Source: Termitomyces sp. T153 (Eukaryota > Basidiomycota > Agaricomycetes > Agaricales > Lyophyllaceae). Taken from it: a DNA stretch of 64,000 bases. Below the pieces are notes generated by a model that was given only the letters and a program-made list of their open reading frames with translations, was not told the DNA's origin and ran no database searches. Shown here in pieces: positions 19,995 to 33,000 of this stretch. The stretch is from NCBI GenBank assembly GCA_018296165.2, contig JACKQL020000023.1, positions 1 through 64,000 of the forward strand, given 5' to 3'. Positions within the stretch are counted from its first letter, which is position 1. Each line of letters opens with the position of its first letter. The position numbers were made by a program, and so were the translations under genes.

Positions 19995-22467
19995 ATGGTG
20001 TTGTCATTTGTGCACACACTTCTCTTGTTATCTAATCTCCTTTGTCTACACAGCCGGTGTGCAACGATTGTGGTGGGACAGTGATCGAGTATGATACTGC
20101 TGCGGGTAACGGCTTCTGTGTCAAATGTGGTACTGTCGTCGAGGAAGGTGCGATCGTGAGTGAGGTCGCGTTTGGGGAGATGTCAAATGGCGCTGCCATG
20201 GTGCAAGGTTCTTTTGTGGGTCAGGGAGCAAGTAAGTAAATCAATGTCAAACCATCGTATCCATCCAATGAAAATCTTTCAGCGCATGCGAAAATGTCTG
20301 GACCATTTGGAAACCGAGGTAATAACGAATCAAGGGAGCAGACGATTGCAAATGGTGAGTTTTCCTGGAGTAATTTGCTCGCACTATTGGAGTTTGATCG
20401 TTTTGTATAGCGACAAAAAAGATACAAAGTATTGCGAATGTCCTGCGTCTATCAGATATCGTCTGCTTGGCTGCTACCAGAATGTATACCCTTGCAGTAG
20501 AGCACAAGTTCACGAAGGGTCGGAAAAGTCTCAACGTTGTCGCAGTCTGTCTCTACGTTGCATGCCGCCAGAAAGAAACGAGAAATTACATGTTGATTGA
20601 CTTTTCGGACCTACTCCAAGCAAGTTTTCTGTTCTTGCCTATCCAGTTGTTAACTCTCATTCAAACCCCAGGTCAACGTCTTCGAACTCGGCCACACTTA
20701 TCTTCAGCTTGTACAGACCTTGAACCTTCGATTACCTCTTGTTGATCCCTCACACTATATCTCGCGCTTCGCTGCTTTGCTAGAGTTTGGTGATGAGACT
20801 CACAAGGTAGCAACTGATGCTGTACGCCTTGTACAGCGTTTTGACCGTGATTGGATGACGCGCGGTCGTCGGCCTGCAGGAATATGTGGGGCCGCATTAC
20901 TTCTCGCCGCTAGGATGAATAACTTTCGGAGGTCGGTTGAGGAGATTGTACAGGTCGTGAAGATTGCCGACACGACCCTAAAGAAACGTCTCGACGAGTT
21001 CAAGAACACTCCTAGTGGAAGCCTAACGCTTGCCGATTTTAGGAATGTGTGGTTAGAAGAAGAAATGGATCCCCCGGCTTTTATCAAGGGCAAGGAGAGG
21101 GAAGAGGCGGAGAGGGCTGCTATGGAAGAAGCCGCTAAAGGGGACGATAATGAAGTGGAAGAGCAAATTGGAAAGGGCAGAAGTAAGAGAAAGGGTTCAA
21201 AAAAGAAGAAACGGAAGAGAAGCGAGAGTTCTGATGGCGAGGAGAATACCCAGGATGTCAGAAAACTGCCAGCTCCTTCTAAAGCCTCTCCTCTTGATCC
21301 TGCACTCCTGAATCAAGGAATACTTCAAGGCATGATGCAGCCTGTTCCTCTCTTTATGCCCGATCACGATATGGATGATTCCGATTTCATCATTGACCCT
21401 GCGCTTCTGAATACTGAGCAATCGCTGCTTCATTCAGAATCGGAGAACCCACCAGACTTACAATCATCACCGCAATCGTCGCCCTCGGACTGTCCTTCTT
21501 CCTCTTCGGCACTTGTGGCACCTCCGACTTCACAAGTGGACGAAACTGTTTCGACTGTACTTGCGGAGGAAGTCGCTACGTTTCTCAGCAACACCCAGGG
21601 CGCAATGCTCAGTGGTGCCCTAGATGAGGCCGAAGAACGACGGCTTGCTTCAATAACTGTCGACGATGAACTGCTTGGGCTAGATGAGGAGGAGTTGGAT
21701 CGATTTCTGCTTTCAGAGGCTGAAGTCAAGATCAAAGAGCGCGTTTGGGTAGAGCTGAATAAAGATTATCTTGAGGCAATTGCAGGTATGTTTTTCTATA
21801 CTTGAAATATCGTCAGAGTCGTATGTCTTCACATTCCATCATATGAAAGGCATTTGATGGCTTGATCGCGTTCACTTTGCTGATAGGTTCTTTTTAGCAA
21901 AAGGCGAGCAACTAGAATCGGGGTCGACTAGCAAAAGCAGGAAGGTTCGTGTCTCGCTTGTGGCAAAATTTTACACTTAGGCGATTCTTAACCATTACCA
22001 TTTTGTGTTCTCGTTGTCAACAGCGCCGCAAAACAAATAACAAACCGCGCGATGCAGCGACACCCCATGGTAGTACTGCTGCAGAATCGGTACGGAATCT
22101 GTTAAAAAAGAATTCAAAATACAGCAAACGCATCAACTACGATGCACTCAAGGATTTGTTTGTGGAAGGCGGGGGGTCACCTACTGTTGCGGCGAATATG
22201 GGTCTGGGCGAGGAAAAAGACCAGGCTGACTTGTACACCTTCGGTGATGACAAGGACGAGGATGGGACAGGAATGGTGATCATTGAGGAGGAGATCGGCT
22301 CCGTCGCAGTCACACCTGCACCTTCAGCGCCCCCAAGGAAAATACCTGGCGTCGAGCTTGGGGAGAATATTGATGCTGATGCGGACGCGGATGCTGATAT
22401 TGACGAGGGCAGTGACTATGGTGGTACTGAGGGTGGGTGGGAGGATGCGTATGAGCAGGAGATATAG
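19995..22467 (+). CDS. BRF1: TFIIIB subunit Brf1 (TFIIB-related factor)
   Basis: Seven exons: 19995-19997, 20054-20231, 20283-20354, 20411-20619, 20672-21785, 21898-21944 and 22024-22467, in phase, 688 aa. Brf1 bridges TFIIIC, TBP and Pol III at tRNA and 5S genes. Seen: N-terminal zinc ribbon (VCNDCGGT...CVKCGTVVEEG), VSEVAFGE, two cyclin folds (SLNVVAVCLYVACRQKETRN; GRRPAGICGAALLLAARM, then KKRLDEF), a charged linker (KRKGSKKKKRKR) and the C-terminal Brf homology block (INYDALKDLFVEGG). Exon 1 supplies only the ATG: the exon-2 frame has a stop at 20033, and splicing ATG to CCG gives M-PVCNDC, matching yeast Brf1. The fourth intron (20620-20671) is GC-AG. Confidence 0.93.
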
Positions 22468-22859
22468 ATATCGAGACACAACAATTCAATTGTATTAGTA
22501 CCATTCACCACGCAACGCAGTTGATATATGTTTTCAGCATGCATATAAGTATATGCGGGTGCGGTCATTACGATGACAGATGGGCTTCAGCATGCAGGCC
22601 TCAGAGGGAAAGGTGATAGGCGCAACTAGGCGCAACTAGGCCGACCTGCGTCCAAAAAAATTTTTCGAGGTGACTGGACACGTAAGGTGGTGACGAAGCA
22701 GACAGAGCACTACGACACTGTATTGAGGCTCCCAGACATGAATACATAATGTCCTGCCTACCTCAGTAAGAAACTTCTTTGGGACCGGCTGCTAGAAAAT
22801 AGCACCAATACAGAGGATTGCCGGGGGCGGCAGGCAGCGGAGCCATTCAAAAGGGAAAA
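22468..22859. other. BRF1 downstream region; no gene
   Basis: 3' flank of BRF1. It holds two tandem copies of GGCGCAACTA near 22619-22638 and a TTTTT run; no coding frame or RNA gene is recognised. Confidence 0.5.
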
Positions 22860-23022
22860 CACTGCTGGCACTGGAACATGTTTCCATTAGAAAAATGGAA
22901 AAAGAAACCTGTCATGCCATTTCTTTGACATATTTTTCCTTTATAAATATACTGTTTGGAAATGGCATAACAGGTTTCTTTTTCAGTATTTCCTCAGGAA
23001 AATCTATTGGCTGCCAGCAGTG
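22860..23022. repeat. MITE with CACTG termini
   Basis: 163 bp, TIRs CACTGCTGGCA and TGCCAGCAGTG, flanked by AAA on both sides (22857-22859 and 23023-23025). Inside, GAAACCTGTCATGCCATTTC and GAAATGGCATAACAGGTTTC form long imperfect arms. CACTG ends with a 3-bp duplication fit the CACTA (CMC) superfamily. No coding capacity. Confidence 0.75.
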
Positions 23023-25763
23023 AAAGGGGCTCTGTGAAGCCGAGATGTAAGTCTGCAGAAAGGAGGGATCGGAATGAATGTGGAACGTGTTTCATGACAA
23101 GGTAGTTGCAGTCACATGTTCTATCTCTCTTGTTTCTGAACTCTCATACTAGAAATATTCTGTGATACTTTTGGGATTTTTACTATGCATACCTTTGTGA
23201 ATTATGACTACTGGTATTTCTACAGATGTGTCCTCAGCTTCCTTGGTCACCACCTCCTTGCTTAGCCATCATCTACATACATGCTCTTAGTCTGCACCTC
23301 TCTCTAAGGCCAACCTCAAAGAAAACAAACACTCTTCCTGCCTTCGCACACATGAATCCACATCATGGCAGCCCCCTATAATTGAGGATGCAAACAAAGA
23401 TGCTGAGCTCTCCGATGAAGAAATCAGGGTGGACTATGAGGATTCTGTATGGGACATGGTAACTCCCCCCCAGGTGGTGTAGCCTCCAATACTCTGTGGG
23501 GGGGGGGGCAAAATTGGTGCTGCCTTTCAGCCTGTTCTCTCATGTGCACCTTTTATCCATTGGGTCCTCCTTCCATGATTGCTCAACCTTTCCCTCCAAC
23601 ACATCTCCCACCTCTGGCTGGTGCAGGGCCTCTCTCCAGACCCTCTGCCATGACTCTATCTTTTCCTATACCTACTGTCCCTGTGAATTATGCTGTAGAT
23701 GTACCCATTGCACAACCCATCACTCCTACTTCACTTACCTCAGGTGTTCCCATTTTGGAAGCACAATCACCTTTGTCTCAGCCTTTATCTCCCAACAAGG
23801 CAGCCCAGTGTCATGCCTAAAAGTGCCCTGCACATTTCCCTCTGGCTACCCAGCTAACTCCTGGAGCAGCAGATACCTACATGCAATCTGTTGATCATTC
23901 TCATCCACCTTCATTACTCCAAGCTACATCTGCAGGACCATTTTATGCATCTGGGGCCCAAAGGTCTGTGCAGGGACTTCACCCCTCCAGACCTCTAGCA
24001 GCATCTTCAGGACATCACCTACCTTTGAATGCTGATGACATGCTTACCTTGTCTCAGGCTTCCCTCCTGGGGCTTCTGCATCATTACAGTGCTGATATTT
24101 TGCAGTTACATATACCTACAGGTATGTTAGTACCCTACAGATGCCTGCCTTGATTCAAGACCTTACAGGCAATGATTGGCTCATCATGGCATGGATACAT
24201 CACAGCTATGCAGTGTTGGTGCAGGCTACTCCATCTATGGTGATTTGGCATAGCACCACTTCCTGGCAGTTCTCTACTTGCTGTCATGGATACAGAAGAC
24301 CCTATTGGGGTGGTGCAGGCTATTCCTCCTGTAGTGATTTGACAGAGTGCAACTCCCAATAGTTTTTGACTCCCTGTCAGGGATATAGTACCTCCATCAG
24401 CTTGTCTTCTACCTCAGCTCCCCAATCCCCCTATCCAACAGCTTCCTAATACTTCAGTACAGCTGGCAAGGGCAATTACTTCCATCTTCCCTTTACTAGG
24501 CCTGCCTTCCTCCTCATGCCCTTTGCTTTCAGCCCCTCCAGTTGATGCAGGTGAACTAGACCCCAACATCATGTCAATTCCTCTCTGACTACAACAGGTA
24601 TTCAATGCAGGGTGGTCAAATTATGTACCTCTGGATGCTCTCACTACAGTGGCATGCCACAGGGTGCTCACTGCTCCCAACAGAGCAGGCAATTCATCCC
24701 TTTCCCTTTCCTCATCTGGAAAACTCCAGGTCTCAAATGCAAGGTTCAACCAGAGCAGGAAGTGCCATCTCTCTGCTTTGGAATTCATGCAGGCCTCAGC
24801 CACCCTGGTCTGGGTGATATGCCACAAGGGCAGTCTGGAGGAGGAGATAGGAAGTCCTACAGCTCAGGCAATAGTGGACTCTTTCCAGGTCCATTATGAT
24901 TGTATTCAGCATCACCCCAACTTTGCAGAGAATTTTCCTGTGTATCTGGCATATGACATTTTTTATGCCATGCCTTCCTGCAAACCAATGGAAACATATG
25001 GCTGGATGTGTGGCATAAGCTGGCTTATGAGAAGAAGCTGCAGAACTACATGATGGATCATATATACCACTCCATGGGTCAGCATTTGGACTTATTCTTC
25101 AGTGACACATTGACCTCCTCTATGCCTACACCAAATACATCTTCTGGGTACACTGGGTACACTGCTGGCAACTGCATTTGGGAGTTGCAAGCATCATTGT
25201 CTCACTTGAAGCCATGGTCATTGAGTTTCCACTCCAAGCACAAACCTTACAGCTCCAATGGAGGGTTGGGCTCAAGACTCATCAAATGCATGGTCTGTGG
25301 AGTGGAGGACCATCATTTCTCCTCCTGCACAAAGTCCAGCTGTATCCTTAGAAAGGTCAATGGGCATTTTGCCAATGCCAAGTGAGTCACTTATTGTTTT
25401 GCCTTCAACAGACCTCAATCCTGATCCTTGTCAGACTGCCCCCACCATCACTCATGCTCTCTCTGTGGAGGGGGGCAACACTTGGCACAATCTTGTACCA
25501 CCTGGTTGCAGATCATCCACCTCATTATGTGTTACACCCTCTTCCTCATTCAATGGTACACCCACAATTTTCTCTAACATGTTATGTGTGATACCTACTT
25601 CCTTGTCTGATGTATCACAGTCTAGTTTATTTCCTTCCTCCTCTTCAATGGTTAGTCATCTTGTAACACCACATTCATCTGTGGCTGCAGGAGACTGTTT
25701 GGCTTTGATTGTGACACCTTCTGCCTGTAGTTTTGACTCTATTCTCTCCATATCATCTTACAT

Positions 25764-27405
25764 ATGGCAACCCCTAATTTGCCCCTGCATCTCCTCCCTG
25801 TTTTGATGCCACTCAATGATGATCATTGGACAGTATTTCCCATGGAAGCAGGAGCCCTCAATAAATTCTCCCATGTCATAGATGGCCTATGCAATGGTTT
25901 TTCACTAGGTCTCTTCTCCCCACCTAATCATTATCAATCAGCAGAACATCATGCTTTCATTCTTGAGGAGTCCAGCAAGGAAAAAGCCTTGGGTCAAGTA
26001 TCAGTAGGTTTCTCACCTGACAAAGCCTCTAGGCTGTTTAGTTAATATTGCATGGTGCCTCTTGATGTTATTGAGTGGATGCCAGGGAAGATGTGTGTAA
26101 TTGTTGATCATTCATATCCTTGCAATAACCCTATGATCACTTCAGACAATGGTAATATCAATGCTAAGCAATTTCAATGCAATTGGGGAACCTTCTCAGC
26201 ATGTTGGTTGCTATTGGCAGAGGCTCCACCAGGTATACAGGTAGCTGTCTTTGATGTGGAATCTGCATTTAGGATTATACCTACTTGCCTGGCTGAGTGG
26301 GTCTTCACCACAATCTCTATTGCAGGTAAAGTTATTTTCAAGCATCACTTGAACTTTGGTGTTTCACCTGTTCCTGGTATTTTTGGTCCTGTTGCAGACA
26401 CCATCATACAGATCTTCCTCACAAAAGGCATTGAGGCTGTGCTGAAATGGGTGGACAACTTCATATTCTTCCATTACTTACACTACAGGGATGATGGTTC
26501 AAGCTATTATTGCTATTCAGAAGACCTTATATGGTTGATAGTGGATGATGGCCATGGGCTATGGAGAAGTTTATACCATTTGCATCAACTATTTCATATA
26601 TAGGACTTCCTGATCTATTCCAGAGAAGACCATCTCCCTGCCAATTCAAAAAAGGGAGAAATACCTGGCAAAGCTTGAGGCATGGAAAACAGGATTGTTT
26701 GTGAGACACAATATCTTTGATTGGAACACTCAATCATGTCACAATGGTTATTCCCACTGGTTGTTCTCATCTACCAAGCTTGTACAGATTTTGTGCATTG
26801 TTCCTTCCAATGGTACTCCATGGGTGAAGCACCACATGACTCCTGCAGTTGCAGAAGATATAGAGTGGTGGCAGGATTTGTTATAGAATACACCATGCTT
26901 TTGGCAAATTTTCAAACCACTGGATCCTCTGCATTTGGTAGTGCATGTGGATGCTTCAACATCTTGGGGGATAGGGCTTTCTCTGAATGGGAAGTGGCTG
27001 GCCTGGAAGATATTACCAGGATGGAAAAGCATCAAACAAGATATTGGTTGGGCAGAGATGGTTGCAATCAATCTTGCAGTTTGCACCTTGATCACCACTA
27101 AGAATAAGGGTTGCCTTATTCTCATTCACTCTGACAATGCAAGATGTGTGGGAGCACTGGAAGCAGGCCATTCAAGAAATTTGGCTTCAAACTTCATACT
27201 GAGAAACATCATATCAAATTTCCAGTTGCACTCCTTGTGGATTATTGTTAGGTGGATCTCCACTCACAATGATCTGGCAGATGCCCCTTCAAGAGGCCCA
27301 TTTCCTTCTTGGCATCTCTTGTACCCATTTCCTTCAGCCTTGCCAGTTCATTTGAAAGGCCTTGTTTTACCTAGCTTGAGTCACTCTCATCTGCCTTTGG
27401 ACTGA
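25764..27405 (+). pseudogene. DIRS-like RT-RNase H region, frameshifted
   Basis: Spread over several frames with stops. The RT block has the motif-A sequence FDVESAFRIIPT and a WVDN in place of the usual DD box (KWVDNFIFFHY). RNase H follows after about 330 bp. The second catalytic Asp of the RT box appears lost. Confidence 0.7.
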
Positions 27406-27931
27406 TGCTCAACAATTAGGGGTTTAGAGCTAGGCTACATATATGGAATTTGGATTTGTAGTCAGCCCCAGTAAACACAGGATTATACTGATCACTATTG
27501 TCAGCCTTGAGTGAGTCTTCTGCATAATGCAAAGCTTTCATCTTTACTGAACTTGCATCCTGACTGAACTTTTGTTAAGTATGGATTCCTTTTTGCTGGA
27601 TCTGGCAGAATACCATTTATCCACTTTTCTGGATATGAATGGAGAAGTTGTATCACACTGCACCTGATGGCACTCTTGGAGGAACAGTTGCATTGACCAG
27701 GAGACTGTATTGTCAGAACCTCCTTGGCAGCCTCTCACTTGCTGAGAAACACCATCCCTTATCTCATTAGTACTCTAGCAACATGCATCTTTCAAGTGCT
27801 CACTTGTGAGGGCAGGGTTGTTGATTACCATACCATTATAGTCATCCTCTCAAGATGGATCAATCTGATTTGGTGCAAGGGGTGATAGAGGATGCCTGGA
27901 AGTTTTTGACTTGAAACAAGTACTCCTCCAC

Positions 27932-28105
27932 AGTTTGTCAATTCATGGAGTTCTGCAACAGTTGTGCAGCTACACCTTCAGAAATGCTCCCTGCTTCTGA
28001 GAGCTTGCTGTGCAATTTTGCTGCCTCATTTGCTATTAGGATAGCAGGTAAAACAGTCTCTGTGAAATGCAATGGAATCTGGGCTTGGCATATTCAGCAA
28101 GGCTA
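27932..28105 (+). pseudogene. Tyrosine recombinase, N-terminal part, cut by chromovirus
   Basis: FMEFCNSC, EMLPASESLLCNFAASFA and IWAWHIQQGY match the SAM-like N-terminal domain of DIRS-type recombinases. The frame is broken exactly at the TSD of the chromovirus and resumes at 34992. Confidence 0.7.
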
Positions 28106-28337
28106 TGTCAGGGGACTTCCATTTCCAACCTCTGCGACCTATTCCAGTGCTTCTGCAGCTTGTTAAATGCCTCAAGGGCTCATTCTAGAACCCCAGAGAT
28201 CTCCAGAGAACTGCAGAGTGCTCTGGATTATCTCAGCAATCATTGTCCTAAGGTTTGGAGTAGCTCTGGCCTTCTGTACAGTAGCTCCCATGCCTCTGCC
28301 ATCTGCTGATGTGCTATGCCAAGCAGCAGGGATTCTT

Positions 28338-28348
28338 AGACTTGTTCT
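28338..28348 (+). other. Predicted self-priming pair in the 5' LTR (partner at 28477-28487)
   Basis: AGACTTGTTCT in the LTR is perfectly complementary over 11 nt to AGAACAAGTCT located 2 nt after the LTR end (28477-28487), where a primer site belongs. Tf1/sushi elements prime minus-strand synthesis by folding the first 11 nt of their own RNA onto this site. The RNA would then start at about 28338. The same pair is present in the relative at 45617-46480. Confidence 0.6.
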
Positions 28349-28670
28349 CTTTGGATTCCCCTCTGCTAGGTGATTAGTTACTGATTGTATCATTGTCTAC
28401 TCTGCTACTATACTTTGGTTTCCCCTTTGCTAGCTGCATGACTCTGATCTGCTGCTCTAGAGGTCGCCCTTACAGCAGAACAAGTCTCCTAAAACTGGTC
28501 TGGAAGCCCCTCCTAGCTGCAAGGAACCTCTGAGCTGCTATCTGTTGCTTCCCCACCAGGAGTAAGCACCATAGAGTTCTATGTCTCAGCTTGCCAACCC
28601 AGACACACCCTTGGAGGCCCTGGCCCTGCAGAACAAAGCCTAGACTTGTCTGCTACACCTAGAAACCCAG

Positions 28671-29793
28671 GTGCAATTAACACAATTATCTCTCACCCAT
28701 CACACTACTAAACTCTCTACCCTCTGTCAAACCACAGATCTGATCTCCCAATCACTCCAGGCACTGCTCAAACACCTAACTCCTACCTCTGCACCTCCCC
28801 CAGCTGCAGAACCAGCCCTGACTGCATCTGCACCCACCTCCACAGCTCTGGTGACTCTATGGCCATGGATTTCATGCCCACACTACCAGATGTGTATGAT
28901 GGCACCCACTCTGGCAGGGAACAATTCTTGCAGTCCTGCCTCACCTCAGTAGGGATGCCTTTGACTCCAATGCATTGAAAATAGCCTGGATATTGTTGTA
29001 CATGAAGACTGGATGTGCCTCCACCTATATGTTGCAAGTCTTCCATCACCTCAGAGGTGTTAGAAGTTTTCTGGACTGGGCTGCCTTTGAGAAGGACTTC
29101 CATGCAGAGTTTTTCCTGTTAGACCCCACCAAGACCACAGCCTTGTCACTACATGATAGGGAGCAATACAGGCAAGGAAAGCATATGCTGGATAAGTTCA
29201 TCAACTCATTTTGGGCTCTGGTTGAGCAGGCTGCTTACCCCAATGGCCTTCAATTATGCTTCACCTTCTGGGATGGCCTGCACCCTGCACTGGTGGAATG
29301 CATTGACAACCTTGCAGAGGGTTGCCCAGATGATGAAAAGATTGCATTGTAGTATGAGGTGGCCCAGGACTAGTGGCAACTCATGGAGATCCAGAGGAAG
29401 CTCCACTGCCCACATTCCATGCTGTGCCCAGCTCCAACCACCAACTTCTACTACCCTGTACCTGCTTGCCCAATGCCAGCCCTTACTCCTGCCATCCCCA
29501 CAGCACACCTCCTGCTGCCAGGGATCCCTATGGACATGGACACCACCAGACAGCTCTGCACTGCCCTGCTGCTGTGTCAGAGATGCCAGAAGCCTGGGCA
29601 CTTTGCATGGCACTGCCTCCTGGGCCTGGAGCTGCATTACCTTTCTATGGCAGAGCAGGAGGAGCTCTTCCTGCAGCTGCTGGCTGCAAAGGATGCCACC
29701 AGAGCTCCACCACTTGACAAGCCTATGCCAGAGTTGACCCTAGAGGAGATCAGCACATGTGTGTCACTCTCAGAGCTGGAGGAGGATTTTTAG
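28671..29793 (+). pseudogene. Chromovirus gag
   Basis: Gag with a proline-rich N-terminal part and DCMPTLPD-like segment near 28870, a capsid-like region (WAAFEKDFHAEFF, LDKFINSFWALVEQAAYP) and a CCHC knuckle (CQRCQKPGHFAWHC near 29577-29618). Stop codons near 28951 and 29350 and frameshifts break it into pieces. Confidence 0.75.
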
Positions 29794-30006
29794 TTGAATG
29801 ACAGATGAGGTGTACACCTCCATTGCTGTCTGTCAATAGAAAATGAAACTGCTTTTTCTGATGCCCTTCATTCTGAGACAGAAGAACCTCAGCATCCCCC
29901 TCCAGACATACAAATACTAACTCCAGAGCCCCCACCAAGCTCCCTGACACCTCCAAGGGTCTGCTAGTGCAGCCCCACCTGGGCACATCAAATTCCCCAA
30001 CAGTAC

Positions 30007-33000
30007 ATGATGGCTTCCAGCCTGTCTGCCACCTCCCTGCACCTCAATGTGAAGATCAAGACAATGGACACCCAGGGAACCTGCAGAGTCATGGCTCTTC
30101 TAGATAGCAGAGGAATGGGACTGTTCCTAGACTCAGAGTTTGTCAAATGCCATGGCCTGACCACACAGCCCCTCCCCAAGCCCATTCCAGTCTACAACAT
30201 CAACAGAATGCCTAATAAAGCAGGCACCATTAACTCCATGGTCAACCTGGTTCTCTGCTATTAGAGTCATGTGGAGTGCACCATTTTTGCTATCATCAGC
30301 TTGGGTAGGCAGGACATGATCCTTGGTTTCATGTGGCTCCATGAGCACAACCCTGAGGTCAATTGGACTAAAGGAGAGGTGACTATGAGCAGGTGCCCCT
30401 GGAAGTACTCTGCCTGCACTACAGAGGACAGGGTGGAGTGCTGGACCTGAGTTTAGGAGCATGCAGCCATTTGTACATGTCATGCTGACCCTCTCCCCTC
30501 TACAGATTTAGACCTCCTGGACCCCCTGCCTCTAGCATTTCCTCATAGAAAGGCCCTCTACAAGGATGACTAGAGCAATGGCAGAGCCCTGGAGAAGGAG
30601 TGTGGAGAAGAGTTTGGTGGCACATGCAAGCCAGAGTTTCTGGACAAAGCAGTAGAAGTGAAGAATCAAATCTATGCTACTGCTATACACCTGCTGCCCT
30701 ATGCTGGGCCCAAGTTTGAGAGCATGCTGCCATCTGCGCATGTTGTGCCAGGCCTCTCCCCTTTGCCAATCTAGACCTCCTGGATCCCCCACCTTTGGTG
30801 TTCCCTCATAGAGAGGCCCTCTATGAGGATGGCCAGAGCAGTGGTGGAACCCTGGAGGAGGAGCGTGAAGAGGAGTTTGGTGGCATACATGAGCTGGAGC
30901 TCCTAGACAAAGCAGTAGAAGTGGGGGACTGGATCTATGCTACCACCATACACCTGCCACCCTTAGTCACAGAGATCCAGGCTAGCCAGACCACATCCCA
31001 GCAGCTGGCCCAGGCATTTGCTGCTAATGCTGCACCCCCCTACCACCATGCATTTGAGGATCTGTTCTCCAAAGCCTCATTTGACTTGCTTCCAGAGCAC
31101 AAGAGGTGGGACCATGCTATTGAACTGCTGCTAGATTCCACACCCTCCAGCTGTAAAGTCTACTCACTTGCACCCAGGGAACAGGATGAGCTCAATGCCT
31201 TCCTGCAAGAAAATCTGGACTCTGGTCATATCTGCCCTTCCAAATCTCTAATGGCTTCTCTGGTCTTCTTCATCAAGAAGAAGGACAGTTTGCTCTGACT
31301 GGTTCAGGATTATTGGGTTTTCAATGCCATGACAGTAAAGAATTGCTATCCCCTCTCCCTCATCTCTGAGCTTATCAACAACCTCTGGATGCATGGTACT
31401 TCACTAAACTGGATGTCTGGTGAGGCTACAACAATGTGTGTATCTAGGAGGGAGATGAGTAGAAGGCAGGGGCTACAACAACATGCATATCCAGGAGGGA
31501 GATGAGTGGAAGGCCACCTTCCAGACCAACCAGGGATTGTTTGAGCCACTTGTTATGTTCTTTGGACTCACCAACAGCCCTGCCACCTTTTAGACCATGA
31601 TGAACAACATCTTCCAGGACCTCATTGCAGAGGGCATAGTGTGTGTATACCTCAACATCCTCATCTACACCAAAATGCTGGAGGAGCACTGTTGGATCAC
31701 TCATCTCATCTTGGAACACCTCCACCAGCACCAGCTCTACCTCAAACTGAAGAAGTGCAAGTTTGAACAGACCCAGATCAAGTATCTCAGCCTGATCATC
31801 TTGCACAGAGCCATGGAGATGGACCTGGTGAAGGTAGCAGGTGTGGCAGAGTGGCTCAAGCCCAAGAACAAGAAGGAGGTACAGGCATTCTTCAGTTTTG
31901 CAAACTTCTACCAGAGATTCATCCAGGACTTCTTGCACCATGCCTGTCCACTATTCAACCTCACTGGAAAGGATGTTATGTGGAGTTGGGGACCTCTGGA
32001 GCAGGCAGCTTTGATGCTCTCAAGCACACCATGACCTCTGGACCCATCCTCCACTTCCTGGATGACAAGTCCCCCTTCCAGGTAATATAAGGGGTTACCC
32101 CTTTATGGGTAACTCTGACTCTATCTGGCCCTAGTCATAAGTATAGCATCATTTTTTGCATATTTGACTGACTTGCTGCTGAGCCCTTGCACCCTCCAGA
32201 CAGTATTAGTCAGCCATTTGTAGTCATCAGACTCTATTTCTCCTTTTGACATATTGATAGTTATTACTGCTTAGCATACCTGGGCCACTTACCACATATA
32301 GTATTGGTCATAGCATAGCCATGGATGTAGTATATAAGCCAGTCATAAGGATAGAATATCCTTTGACTGATCAATAGCAGCATTCCCCAGGTCTATCAAG
32401 TGAGCCAACTGTGAGAGCCCCAGCATTGTTACCTCTGCTTTGCTCACTGTGCTCACCTTCTTGCCCAACTCTTAGCTGCCATTCTGCCCCTTTGACTCTT
32501 GCTTGCAGCTTGTGTTGTTTGTTGTTGCTGGGTTTATCTATGGTTGTGCTTGTTCCCTCACAGGTAGAAGCCAACAGCTCTGACTTTGCCACTGGGGCTA
32601 TGCTCTCACAGCAATCTCCAGAGAATGGGAAGTGGCATTTGGTGGCCTTTTACTCCAAGAGCCTGAATGCAGTAGAGCAGAACTACAAGATCCATGAAAA
32701 GGAGATGCTGGCCATCATCTGGTTGTTTGAGGAGTGGCAGCACTTTCTGGAAAGTGTGTGGCACAAGTTTGAGGTCTGGACAGATCACAAGAACCTCAAA
32801 TACTTCTGGACAGCCAAGAAGCTCAATCACCAACAGGCCCAGTGGTCCCTCTACCTCACCAACTTTGACTTCTCATTGCACCACAAGCCTGGCCAGAGCA
32901 TGGGGAAACCTGATGCCCTGTCCCAGAGAGCAGACCACAGCATGGGGGGGGAGGATAACAGCAACATTGTGCTCCTCCACCCTGAACTGTTCATGATCCA

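Larger units (their letters stand above)
23200..28105 (+). mobile_element. DIRS-like retroelement, 5' part (gag, RT, RNase H, recombinase N-term)
   Basis: A decayed, CpG-poor element. From left: a gag-like region (about 24600-25500) with a CCHC knuckle (CSLCGGGQHLAQSC near 25455-25500); reverse transcriptase (25760-26600) with FDVESAFRIIP and KWVDNFIFF; RNase H (26930-27400) with HVDASTSWGIGL, GWAEMVAIN, HSDNARCVGAL and NDLADAPSRG; then the N-terminus of a tyrosine recombinase. RT, RNase H and tyrosine recombinase together define DIRS-like elements. The left end is not defined; 23026-23400 shows no clear terminus. Confidence 0.75.

Noticed and set aside
22310..22504. Minus-strand frame rich in His/Pro
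   Set aside because: Antisense shadow of the Asp/Ala repeat at the BRF1 C-terminus.
32081..32563. GT...AG intron in the chromovirus RNase H (CCAG|GTAATA...TCACAG|GTAGAA)
   Set aside because: The segment matches the solo LTR at 45675-46149 and has a near-perfect 5-bp duplication, so an LTR insertion explains it better than a 480-nt intron.
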